In this document: positions 16,623-25,049 of the stretch, piece by piece
Position numbering within the stretch: position 1 is the stretch's first letter
Layout: every line of letters starts with the position of its first letter
Source: Duncaniella muricolitica
GTDB lineage: Bacteria > Bacteroidota > Bacteroidia > Bacteroidales > Muribaculaceae
Direction of reading: 5' to 3'
Length of the DNA: 64,000 nt
Assembly: GCA_025808375.1 (NCBI GenBank)
Contig: CP061009.1
Location: forward strand, 3,038,001-3,102,000
Translations under genes and position numbers: made by a program
The notes under the pieces: generated by a model
The model's input: the letters and a program-made list of their open reading frames with translations, nothing else
The model's database searches: none
Told to the model about the DNA's origin: nothing

Positions 16623-17738
16623 TCAATCTGCTTCTATAAAATTTGTATCCGTATGGCTATCTTCCGTGTTTTTTATCACGTATCTATCATAGTAAGAAAG
16701 CAATAGCGTCGTAAGGGGTATTGCTATAATCAGTCCTATGAGTCCGAGCAATGTTCCCCACACGGATAGGGATAAAAATATAATGGCGGGATTCATACTC
16801 ATTGCTTTTCCGATGATACGAGGTGTAAGTATCAAGTCCTGTATGGCCTGTACTATTATATATATGGCCATGGCTTCCCAAAACAATGTCCAAAAACTGG
16901 CATCGCTGCTCACAGAGCACACAAGACATATTAGTGTGGTTGGGATGAGCGATACGAGTTGCAGATAAGGCACCATATTGAGCAGCCCTATAAACATGCC
17001 GAGCACGATAGCCATGGGCAGCCCCATTATAAGGAAACCAATGGAGAAAAGTATACCTACTATAAAGGATACGAGTGCCTGGCCGCGAAAATAACGGTTC
17101 ATGGATACTTTCACATCGTGAGCCACGCTGAATACGGTTTTTCTATATTTAGGCATGACCATGTGGCGGAATCCGCGGGATATGCGTTCGTAGTCAATCA
17201 TTATAAACACAACGTAGAGCAGAACGACAGCCCAACTGAATACGCTCATCAGTATAGATATCGAGCCTGTAATTACCGACCATGAAGCCGACAACCCATC
17301 TTCTATCATGCTTATCCACTCGTTACGCGAGAGTTTTGAGGCGAGCAATTCGAAATCGAGATGACGACGCAGGAAGTAGTGTATTGACTCGGGAACAAAC
17401 GGAACACTATGCTGGCTCGTAGCATACGCCTTAAGCATTGAAGCCATCTGGGCCGACTCATGGACTATCATGGGAATAAAGATGTAACAAAAGACTGCAA
17501 AAAAGAAGAATACTTCAAAAAGTGTGACAAGCGTGGCGATGACACGCCCCTTGAGCTTGAGCAACTCGCGGTTAAACTGGACGAACGGTTCGAAAATATA
17601 GGCGATGAGACACCCGACACAAAATGGCAGCAATACGCCTCTGAGAGTATTTATGAGCCATATGACTCCAAGAAATATCACGCAGTTGATGACGAGTCTG
17701 ACTGTGCGGTCAAGATTGTAGGGCTGTGTATGCGGCAT
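16623..17738 (-). CDS. AI-2E family transporter (PerM/YhhT-like permease)
   Basis: A 371-residue integral membrane protein with about eight hydrophobic segments: two near the N-terminus (VINCVIFLGVIWLI, LLPFCVGCLIAYIF), a soluble stretch of about 60 residues, then a C-terminal bundle with FRGQALVSFIVGILFSIGF, GLLNMVPYLQ and SVWGTLLGLIGLIIAIPLTTLL. These match the AI-2E/PerM family, whose members export small molecules or act as ion antiporters; substrate cannot be told. It is the first core gene beyond tRNA-Pro. Confidence 0.9.
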   Translation of the reverse strand: MPHTQPYNLDRTVRLVINCVIFLGVIWLINTLRGVLLPFCVGCLIAYIFEPFVQFNRELLKLKGRVIATLVTLFEVFFFFAVFCYIFIPMIVHESAQMASMLKAYATSQHSVPFVPESIHYFLRRHLDFELLASKLSRNEWISMIEDGLSASWSVITGSISILMSVFSWAVVLLYVVFIMIDYERISRGFRHMVMPKYRKTVFSVAHDVKVSMNRYFRGQALVSFIVGILFSIGFLIMGLPMAIVLGMFIGLLNMVPYLQLVSLIPTTLICLVCSVSSDASFWTLFWEAMAIYIIVQAIQDLILTPRIIGKAMSMNPAIIFLSLSVWGTLLGLIGLIIAIPLTTLLLSYYDRYVIKNTEDSHTDTNFIEAD

Positions 17739-17863
17739 AGTGCAGTATAATTCTTTTTATAGTTTTAAGTTCACGAAATTAGTGAATTTATTCCGATTTT
17801 ACATATTTTTGATTAATTTTGTCCATTATTATTGACCTTGAATCAATTTTAAACATTACTACT

Positions 17864-19187
17864 GGTGCGATAAAAATCGCGTTCGTTTAGAAATCATCAA
17901 ATAAAGAGAGTTCTTTGACATTTTGGTTTGAATTGGTTGATGGGTCTTGCTTGGTTATAAGCTGTCGCAGTTCGACACGCTCCAACGCAGAAATTCTGAT
18001 CAAGGTCGCCACCTCGGTAATAGAATAGCAGCTGTTATAATAGGCTTTTATTCTTGCTACCGTCAGATAAGAGATGATGGCAGTCCAAAGGTAGACTTTA
18101 ACAGCATTTTCGGAGAACCCCCAAAGGTTCTTGATGACAATGTTCTGCTTAATCCACTTGAAGAAAACCTCAATATCCCAGCGGTGGCGATAAAGATTTG
18201 TGATTTCCAATGCGCTGACTTCAAAATTATTGGATATAAAATCAACAATGGCATCATTGTCCGGATCATATACTCGTACGAATCTCATATCCTCAGGATA
18301 GAGTTTGCAGGACTTGTATCCGGTGACACGGATCCGAGAGTCTTCTATGATACTCGGGGTCGTATCGGGGACAGCCAACTGCTCGATTGTTGTAAACTTC
18401 ATGTTCTCTTTTGGACGTGACACCCAGAATGCCTGCGACTGATGAAATTTGAACAGTGCCTTGAAGTCAACATACGCCTTGTCCATTACATAAAAAGCGA
18501 ATGGTTCCGGTGTGAGCATGTCGAGTTCGTTACTGTCATGCCATTTTACCATCAGTGATATGGATGTTGGCAGGTATACTTCCTCGTAAATCAAGTAAAG
18601 TATGCATTTTAACCGCGCCCTTGCTGTATTTGCCCAACGCCCACGCTGCGAGTTTTATGCTTGTGGATATGGTCGTGGAGTCCAACGCATAAATTACGTT
18701 GTCTATGGTTATCTCTGTGAGTTGAACCTTTGAATACATTGGTCTAACCAATCCGATAAGATAAAAACCCAAGGCCCTCAAAAATACGATAATCCCGGCT
18801 TTCGTTGGCGCGTGACAACGATGTGTGGTTTACGGTATTGCGAAAACCGAGGTGATATAGGATTTTCGAGTGGGCGTCCAAGCATAGGCAAATATCTCGA
18901 AGTGAATCACATCCTGTCAATTGACCGAAGAGCAGATGAAGGAGGTGGTTGTAACTGGTGAGATTCTTTACATGCCAATCGCCTTTATATTGCTTTACCA
19001 GCTTATCGAACCGGTAGCGCGGTATAAACTCGATGACTTGGGAGAACACGAACTTTCCTTGATTCATAATCTTGATGCTTCTGAACAACAAGACTAATAA
19101 ACCAAATTCAAATCAAAAAATCAATGCACTCTTGTATTTGACTAAATACTAATATATTAATCGCAGTGGTTGGATTTTTATCGCACC
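17864..19187 (-). mobile_element. IS4-family insertion sequence (1324 bp)
   Basis: The ends match as inverted repeats, GGTGCGATAAAAATC at 17864-17878 and its complement at 19173-19187. Directly outside is the duplication ACTACT (17858-17863 and 19188-19193). One transposase gene on the minus strand fills it but is broken by two frameshifts. The element sits 24 bp upstream of the MFS transporter start codon and so has displaced whatever promoter was there. Confidence 0.9.
17887..19091 (-). pseudogene. IS4-family transposase (DUF4372 + DDE), two frameshifts
   Basis: Three frames together give a transposase of about 400 residues. The N-terminal DUF4372-like part (GKFVFSQVIEFIPRYRFDKL) runs to FEGLGF. 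A run of five A at 18763-18767 (one base too many) shifts the frame; FYLIGLVRPMYSK and YALDSTTIS (catalytic Asp) follow. A run of four T at 18544-18547 again has one base too many, between ITDGK and WHDSNELD. The last part holds FYVMDKAYVDF (second Asp) and YRHRWDIEVFFKWIKQN (catalytic Glu). Both errors are +1 in short homopolymers. Confidence 0.9.
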
Positions 19188-19217
19188 ACTACTATTTAAA
19201 CATAACCAGATATTTTG

Positions 19218-20663
19218 ATGGAAAAAGTTAATCAAAACATCATCGAGTCAGGACGCCGGCTGCTGTCAGACAAGGCGTGGGCACGATGGACAGCTTTGGC
19301 ACTGGTGGCATCAATGATGCTGTTTGCCTACATGTTTGTCGACGTAATGTCACCACTTCAGTCTCTTATACAGACTCAACGCGGATGGTCGCCTGATGCT
19401 TTCGGCTATTATGCCGGAGCCGAGTATATACTCAATGTGTTTGGCTTCCTGATACTCGCCGGCATTATTCTTGACAAGATGGGAGTACGCTTCACCGGCA
19501 CACTCTCGGCTTCGCTCATGGTTGGCGGCGCGCTCATCAAGCTCTACGCAATCAGTGAGAATTTTCAAGGCTCCGGTCTTGACCAGTGGCTCAATTCATG
19601 GTGGACCGATATGCCCGGCAGTGCCAAGCTCGCAGCTCTTGGTTTCATGATATTCGGCTGCGGCTGTGAAATGGCCGGCATCACGGTGTCCAAGACTCTC
19701 GCCAAATGGTTTGAAGGCAAGGAGATGGCTCTTGCTATGGGTCTTGAGATGGCAATCGCACGTATAGGTGTATTCTTCATCTTTACCATTTCACCCCGTC
19801 TGGCCGACAGTGTGATACCCCACTCGGTGGTTGTACCGGTAGTTTTCTGTACGGCTCTGCTGTGCATCGGACTGTTGTCCTTCATCGTATTTACATTTAT
19901 GGATGCCAAACTCGACCGCGAGATGGGGGCCTCCAAGGCCGACGAAGCTGCTTCAGAGGAGGAGTTCAAGCTCTCTGACGTAGGTGCCATCTTCAGCAGC
20001 CGTCTGTTCTGGATCATCGCTATGCTGTGTGTGCTCTATTACTCAGCCATCTACCCGTTCCAACGTTATGCCGCCAACATGCTCCAGTGCAACCTCGGCA
20101 TCACCGAGACTCAGGCTTCCGACATCTTCCGGTGGTTCCCTGTCGGAGCAGCCATACTCACTCCCTTCCTCGGTTATTTCCTTGACCGCAAAGGCAAGGG
20201 TGCAAGCATGCTGATATTGGGTGCCATCCTCATGATAGTGTGTCATCTCACGTTTGCCTTCGTTGTGCCTTCGACCAAGAGCGAACTCATCACCTATTCG
20301 GCCATCGTTGTGCTTGGCGTATCGTTCTCACTTGTGCCGGCAGCACTCTGGCCCTCGGTGCCCAAGATTATGGACAAACGTTTTCTCGGCAGTGCCTATT
20401 CGCTCATCTTCTGGGTGCAGAATATAGGCCTGGCTTTCGTGCCCATCATTATCGGTAAAGTCATCACATGGTCCAACCCCGGAGTGACCGACCCGTTGCA
20501 GTATAACTACACCATCCCCATGTGCTGCTTTGCATCGCTTGGCGTACTCGCCCTTATATTCGGCGTCATACTCAAGTCGATGAACGCCAAGCATCATTAC
20601 GGCCTCGAGGATCCCAATATCAAGGAAGACTTTGAGGATGTGCGTCTCGACGGTGAAGCGTAA
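19218..20663 (+). CDS. MFS transporter
   Basis: A 481-residue polytopic protein with about twelve hydrophobic segments and MFS landmarks: GIILDKMGVRFTG after TM2, a cytoplasmic acidic loop (KADEAASEEEFKLSD) between the halves, and GYFLDRKGKGASM in the second half. I chose ATG 19218; a TTG directly before it is less likely. The nearest relatives I can suggest are lysosomal MFSD1-like or oxalate/formate-like carriers; the substrate is unknown. The IS4 element ends 30 bp upstream, so present expression may depend on the IS end or read-through. Confidence 0.85.
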   Translation: MEKVNQNIIESGRRLLSDKAWARWTALALVASMMLFAYMFVDVMSPLQSLIQTQRGWSPDAFGYYAGAEYILNVFGFLILAGIILDKMGVRFTGTLSASLMVGGALIKLYAISENFQGSGLDQWLNSWWTDMPGSAKLAALGFMIFGCGCEMAGITVSKTLAKWFEGKEMALAMGLEMAIARIGVFFIFTISPRLADSVIPHSVVVPVVFCTALLCIGLLSFIVFTFMDAKLDREMGASKADEAASEEEFKLSDVGAIFSSRLFWIIAMLCVLYYSAIYPFQRYAANMLQCNLGITETQASDIFRWFPVGAAILTPFLGYFLDRKGKGASMLILGAILMIVCHLTFAFVVPSTKSELITYSAIVVLGVSFSLVPAALWPSVPKIMDKRFLGSAYSLIFWVQNIGLAFVPIIIGKVITWSNPGVTDPLQYNYTIPMCCFASLGVLALIFGVILKSMNAKHHYGLEDPNIKEDFEDVRLDGEA

Positions 20664-20700
20664 CCACTGCTGCTGACCGACCTTTTTTCGGTCTCTGAAA

Positions 20701-20754
20701 ACATAGCGGAGCCTGCCCAGAATCTACCTGTTCCGGACGGGCTCCGCTTATGTA
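20701..20754 (+). terminator. Intrinsic terminator after the MFS gene
   Basis: AGCGGAGCC (20705-20713) pairs with GGCTCCGCT (20740-20748), and the stem extends with ACAT/ATGT after a 1-nt bulge. It lies 38 bp after the stop. Confidence 0.75.
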
Positions 20755-20840
20755 GTTTATCACTAAATTTAGGTATTTTACCCTATTTTTTCACTAATTT
20801 TTACCAAATTTTAGCTAATGCACAGGTAAAATGATGATAG

Positions 20841-20848
20841 TAATTTTG
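20841..20848 (+). promoter_or_regulatory. Promoter -7 element for the porin operon
   Basis: TAATTTTG followed by CA matches the Bacteroidota -7 box TAnnTTTG, 34 bp before the porin ATG. No clear -33 TTG is seen at the right distance. Confidence 0.6.
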
Positions 20849-20881
20849 CACCGTTAAACTTGATCATCATTATCACAACAC

Positions 20882-22186
20882 ATGAACAGACTGATTTTCG
20901 GTGCACTTGTCGGACTGTCGGCCATGGCAATGCCTCATGACGCAACCGCCCACTCCGAGCAGCTCCCCGACTCGACGGCTAAAGCCACAGGCATGCGCAA
21001 CCGCCTCAGCATCGGTGGATATGGCGAGGCCGTAATGACCCGCAATTTTTATAGCGACAATTATCTGCGATACTCTACTCCGGATGCCTACAAAGGACAG
21101 AGCCACGGACGATTCGACCTGCCCCACGTAGTGATATTTCTTGGATATGACTTCGGCAAGGGATGGAGTATGGGGTCGGAAATCGAATTTGAACACGGCG
21201 GCACAGAGAGTGCCGTAGAAATCGAGGAAGAGGAAGCCGGCGAATATGAAAAGGAGATAGAACGAGGCGGTGAAGTGGCCCTCGAACAATTCTGGATTCA
21301 AAAATCGTTCATGCCTCAACTCAATGTGCGCGCGGGTATGCTTGTAGTGCCTGTCGGACAGACCAATGCCCACCACATGCCGACAGAGTTTTTCGGTGTA
21401 TATCGTCCCGAAGGTGAGAACACTATCATGCCGTGCACATGGCACGAAGTGGGTATAAGCCTATGGGGCAAGGCCGGTAAATGGCGTTACGAAGCCATGT
21501 TGCTCCCAGGCCTTGACAGCGACCGTTTCGGCAACAAAGGGTGGATACACGACGGAGCCGGCTCGCCTTATGAATTTAAGATAGCCAACAAATATGCGGC
21601 TGCTGTGCGTGTCGACAACACTTCGGTGCCCGGACTGCGCATGTCGCTATCGGGCTATATCGGCGACAGTTTCCGCAACACACTTTACCCCACCGACGGC
21701 AAGAAGGTAGAAAACATACACGGCACCGTGGCCATAGGCTCGTTTGACTTCGCCTACAGCGGACACAACATCGTGGCACGCGGACACTTTGACTACGGAC
21801 ATCTCTCCGACGCCAAAGCCATCACAGACTTCAACATGTCAATGTCAAAAAATTCCATCTCGAAACGCCAGCGTGTGGGCAGTGCCGCCATCGCGACCGG
21901 TATTGAGGCCGGTTACAACATCTTAGGCCTCATCCCGACCTATGCCACCACGAGCAAACGGCTGTTTGTATTCGGCCGCTATGACTATTACGACTCACAA
22001 TACAAGATGGAGCGAGACCCTAAACATTACTGGTGCGGACGCCAGCGCGTAGCCGCCGGCATCAACTACTATCCCCTGCCGCAGATTGTGGTCAAGGGTG
22101 AGTATGCGGTCGGAATCCTCGACAGTCGTTACAACAACGAACCGTCCGTCTCACTCGGCATAGCCTACTCGGGATGGTTTCTTTAA
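20882..22186 (+). CDS. Outer-membrane beta-barrel porin-like protein
   Basis: A 434-residue protein with a signal peptide (about residues 1-23, cut near DATAH-SE), then alternating strands typical of phosphate-selective-porin-like barrels: LSIGGYGEAVMTRNFYSD near the N-terminus, LNVRAGMLVVPVG, and a C-terminal strand ending in an aromatic residue (IAYSGWFL). An acidic loop EIEEEEAGEYEKEIE is notable. It is the first gene of an apparent operon with imelysin, di-heme and CcsBA genes, 30 bp upstream of the imelysin gene. This suggests entry of a metal, heme or related substrate across the outer membrane; that role is inferred from context only. Confidence 0.82.
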   Translation: MNRLIFGALVGLSAMAMPHDATAHSEQLPDSTAKATGMRNRLSIGGYGEAVMTRNFYSDNYLRYSTPDAYKGQSHGRFDLPHVVIFLGYDFGKGWSMGSEIEFEHGGTESAVEIEEEEAGEYEKEIERGGEVALEQFWIQKSFMPQLNVRAGMLVVPVGQTNAHHMPTEFFGVYRPEGENTIMPCTWHEVGISLWGKAGKWRYEAMLLPGLDSDRFGNKGWIHDGAGSPYEFKIANKYAAAVRVDNTSVPGLRMSLSGYIGDSFRNTLYPTDGKKVENIHGTVAIGSFDFAYSGHNIVARGHFDYGHLSDAKAITDFNMSMSKNSISKRQRVGSAAIATGIEAGYNILGLIPTYATTSKRLFVFGRYDYYDSQYKMERDPKHYWCGRQRVAAGINYYPLPQIVVKGEYAVGILDSRYNNEPSVSLGIAYSGWFL

Positions 22187-22216
22187 TTCAAACATATAAT
22201 CAAAAAACAATTCATA

Positions 22217-23380
22217 ATGAAAAAAGTATTTTCACTTCTCGCCCTGTCGGCCGCCGTCATGACCATGACCACAGCATGCTCTGACAACAATGACGACGAC
22301 ATTCTCGACAACAATCTTTCGGCCAAAGAAGAGGCCATCTCACGCGCCGTTGTCCCCTACATCAACAACACGGTGCTTCCCACCTACAAGTCAATGGCCG
22401 ACGCAGCCATCGAACTTCACGACCTGTGTCTGACCATACAGTCCAAGCACACCGCCGGCACACTCACTTCGGCCGACGTGAAAGCCGCTGCCGACACATG
22501 GAAAAAGTCGCGCAAGAGCTGGGAGCTGTCAGAGGCATTCCTCTTCGGTCCCGCTGCCGATTACTATATCGACCCGCATATCGACTCATGGCCTCTCGAC
22601 AAAAACGCCATGGATGACCTTCTGGCCGAAATCCGCGCCGGCAAGGAATATACAGTCGACAACAACCTCGGATATGGTCTGCTCGGTTTCCATTCGGTTG
22701 AGTACATGCTTTTTGAACTCAGCTCCGACGGACAGACCTCTCACACCCACTCGCTCGACTATACCCCCGAGGAGCTCAAATATCTCACACTTGTTACCGA
22801 AGACCTGCGCAACCAGTGTGTGCTTCTCGAGGCTTGCTGGGCCGGCACTGACAATGTAAGCCCTGAAAAGCAGGAAATACTTGAGGAAGCTGAGCTTGAC
22901 AAGAATATCAACTATGGCGAAATGATGATCAACGCAGGCCAACCCGGCTCAACCTTCAAGACATATCAGGAAGTAGCCGAGGACATTCTTCAGGGCTGCA
23001 TCGACATTGCCGACGAGGTGGGCAATACCAAAATCGGACGTCCCAACAGCGGCACAAGCGACGATGACAAGAACTATATCGAATCGCCCTACTCGCTCAA
23101 CTCCATCGAGGATTTCCAGGACAATATCATCAGCATACGCAACGCTTACTGCAGCTCAAAGAGCGGCGACGCCTCTCTCTCCGACTACATCAAGTCGAGC
23201 AATCCTCAACTGGATGCCGACATACGTCAGGCCATCGAGGACGCCATCAAAGCCATTGCCGCCATCCCCGAACCGTTCATGCTCTCGGCCACAGGCCCCG
23301 AAGCCACCAAAGCGCGTCTCGTGACAGGCACCGATCTCGTCGACCAACTGACAAAAGCCTACAACGAAATACTCAAATAA
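22217..23380 (+). CDS. Imelysin-family (peptidase M75-like) lipoprotein
   Basis: A 387-residue protein with a lipoprotein signal peptide (lipobox MTTAC, Cys21). It has the imelysin GxHxxE signature in YGLLGFHSVEYMLFE and a WKKSRKSWELSEAFLFGPA motif typical of the family. Imelysins (IrpA, EfeO-like) are surface or periplasmic proteins linked with iron or heme uptake; no proteolytic activity is established for them. It lies between the porin and the di-heme lipoprotein in the same direction, which strengthens an iron-related reading. Confidence 0.9.
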   Translation: MKKVFSLLALSAAVMTMTTACSDNNDDDILDNNLSAKEEAISRAVVPYINNTVLPTYKSMADAAIELHDLCLTIQSKHTAGTLTSADVKAAADTWKKSRKSWELSEAFLFGPAADYYIDPHIDSWPLDKNAMDDLLAEIRAGKEYTVDNNLGYGLLGFHSVEYMLFELSSDGQTSHTHSLDYTPEELKYLTLVTEDLRNQCVLLEACWAGTDNVSPEKQEILEEAELDKNINYGEMMINAGQPGSTFKTYQEVAEDILQGCIDIADEVGNTKIGRPNSGTSDDDKNYIESPYSLNSIEDFQDNIISIRNAYCSSKSGDASLSDYIKSSNPQLDADIRQAIEDAIKAIAAIPEPFMLSATGPEATKARLVTGTDLVDQLTKAYNEILK

Positions 23381-23402
23381 TACAAACAGTTAGTTGATAC
23401 CT

Positions 23403-25043
23403 ATGCAAGCATTCGCAACACGTCTGCTTGGGACAGCCCTCATGGCATCTGCCTTGTGGGCTTGTTCCGATGACGAAATCACCGACAGCACATCTGTAAA
23501 CGGAGAGCAGGAAAAACCACAATGGTACTATGCCGGCGGACAACTCGGCACCTCCTATCTCGCCACATCCAACGCACTCGAACAGCCGACTCCGGCCGTA
23601 GAGGACGGCGGCATGTATCAGCAGTTCAAGAATGGAGAAGCCATTTTTGAGAAACCATTCATGTCCAACCCTACAGGTACCCGCAGCGGCCTCGGTCCGG
23701 CCTACATACGCTCGTCGTGCATACACTGCCATCCCGGCTACAGCCACGGCAAGCGTGTGGATGAAGGCTCTTTCAAGACCACCGAGATAGGCAACGGATG
23801 TCTGCTCTGCGTGTACAACCGTAACACCGACGCCTATGTGACATGGCTCGCCGGTATGCCTCAGAGCCATGCCGTGGCTCCGTTCAAGGCTCCGCTTGAC
23901 GAGAGCCGGATTACTGTGAAATGGCACAAGGCGACCGATGAGTGGGGCAACAAGTTTGCCGACGGAGAGACCTACGAACTCATTTATCCCGAAGTCATAA
24001 TGCCCAAATCAGCCGTCTATGCTTACCGTATGGGCTATGACATCACCGACGACTATGAGGTGCGCCTTGAAAGCACCATTGGCATCTATGGCACCGGACT
24101 CCTCGACGCCATCGACGATGCCGACCTGCTGGCCCAATATCGCAAGGAGGAAGCCGACGGCTATATGGAGCTCAATCCGGCCTTTTATGCCGCAGGCAAC
24201 TGGACCGGCCAATACTCCAACGCACTCCAGGGCGACGGGACACTCTATCCCCGCAGATTCACCTACGCGCTCTCGCGCGGACCGCTCCAGGATGCAGCCG
24301 GAGCCAACGCCATATGGAACATTACCAACGTGACCCGTTCCGACCGCCGCTACCACTATCTCGATGCTGCCGGTTCATGGGCATCATGTTCGGCCAAAGA
24401 CCCCGAAGTACAGGCCGGATTTGACAGCTACATTGCCAAAATCGACCCTGACCGCAACTACCCCGAGTGGTGGAACGGTGACATAGAGTCGCGCATACTC
24501 GCCTATCTCAACTCCAAGACTCTTCCGGCCGAGATGACCGATGAAGAGTATACCGACCTGATGATATGGCACCGCGGGCTTGCCGTGCCGGCCGTACGCG
24601 ACATCGACAATCCGGCCGTGACAAGAGGCAAGGAGAAGTTTGAGGAAATCGGTTGCGCCTACTGCCACCGTCCGTCATGGACCACAGGTGCCGACGAAAT
24701 ACGCGACCCGGCCAAATTCTTCAAAAACAACGAGCTGCCCCGCTATCCCTATCAGACCATATGGCCTTACACCGACATGGTGCAGCACAAACTGCATATG
24801 GCCAATGACATCCGCACAGGCTGGTGCCGCACCACTCCGCTGTGGGGTCGCGGTCTGCATCAGAAGGTGACAGGTTCGCCGGCCGCTGACCGTCTGCACG
24901 ACTGCCGCGCACGCACAGCCATGGAGGCCATCATGTGGCACGGCTACTCATCCGAAAGCGATGCCCGCAGAAGCATCGAACGATTCCGCGCGCTCCCCAA
25001 AGAGGACCGTGACGCCATCATCACATTTGTCGACGCCATATAA
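23403..25043 (+). CDS. Di-heme thiol-oxidoreductase-like lipoprotein (DUF1111)
   Basis: From ATG 23403 the protein has 546 residues; a TTG three codons upstream is less likely. It has a lipoprotein signal ending SALWAC (Cys21). Two c-type heme sites are seen: C106-IH-C109-H110 and C418-AY-C421-H422. Length, layout and WGRGLHQKVTG near the C-terminus match DUF1111 di-heme proteins related to MauG/cytochrome c peroxidase. It starts 22 bp after the imelysin stop and is followed 6 bp later by the cytochrome c synthase gene, which would attach its hemes. The electron donor and substrate are unknown. Confidence 0.9.
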   Translation: MQAFATRLLGTALMASALWACSDDEITDSTSVNGEQEKPQWYYAGGQLGTSYLATSNALEQPTPAVEDGGMYQQFKNGEAIFEKPFMSNPTGTRSGLGPAYIRSSCIHCHPGYSHGKRVDEGSFKTTEIGNGCLLCVYNRNTDAYVTWLAGMPQSHAVAPFKAPLDESRITVKWHKATDEWGNKFADGETYELIYPEVIMPKSAVYAYRMGYDITDDYEVRLESTIGIYGTGLLDAIDDADLLAQYRKEEADGYMELNPAFYAAGNWTGQYSNALQGDGTLYPRRFTYALSRGPLQDAAGANAIWNITNVTRSDRRYHYLDAAGSWASCSAKDPEVQAGFDSYIAKIDPDRNYPEWWNGDIESRILAYLNSKTLPAEMTDEEYTDLMIWHRGLAVPAVRDIDNPAVTRGKEKFEEIGCAYCHRPSWTTGADEIRDPAKFFKNNELPRYPYQTIWPYTDMVQHKLHMANDIRTGWCRTTPLWGRGLHQKVTGSPAADRLHDCRARTAMEAIMWHGYSSESDARRSIERFRALPKEDRDAIITFVDAI

Positions 25044-25049
25044 TCTCAC

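Noticed and set aside
20873..21445. A 190-residue minus-strand frame opposite the porin gene
   Set aside because: The plus-strand porin has a signal peptide, barrel pattern and operon context; the reverse frame is a shadow.
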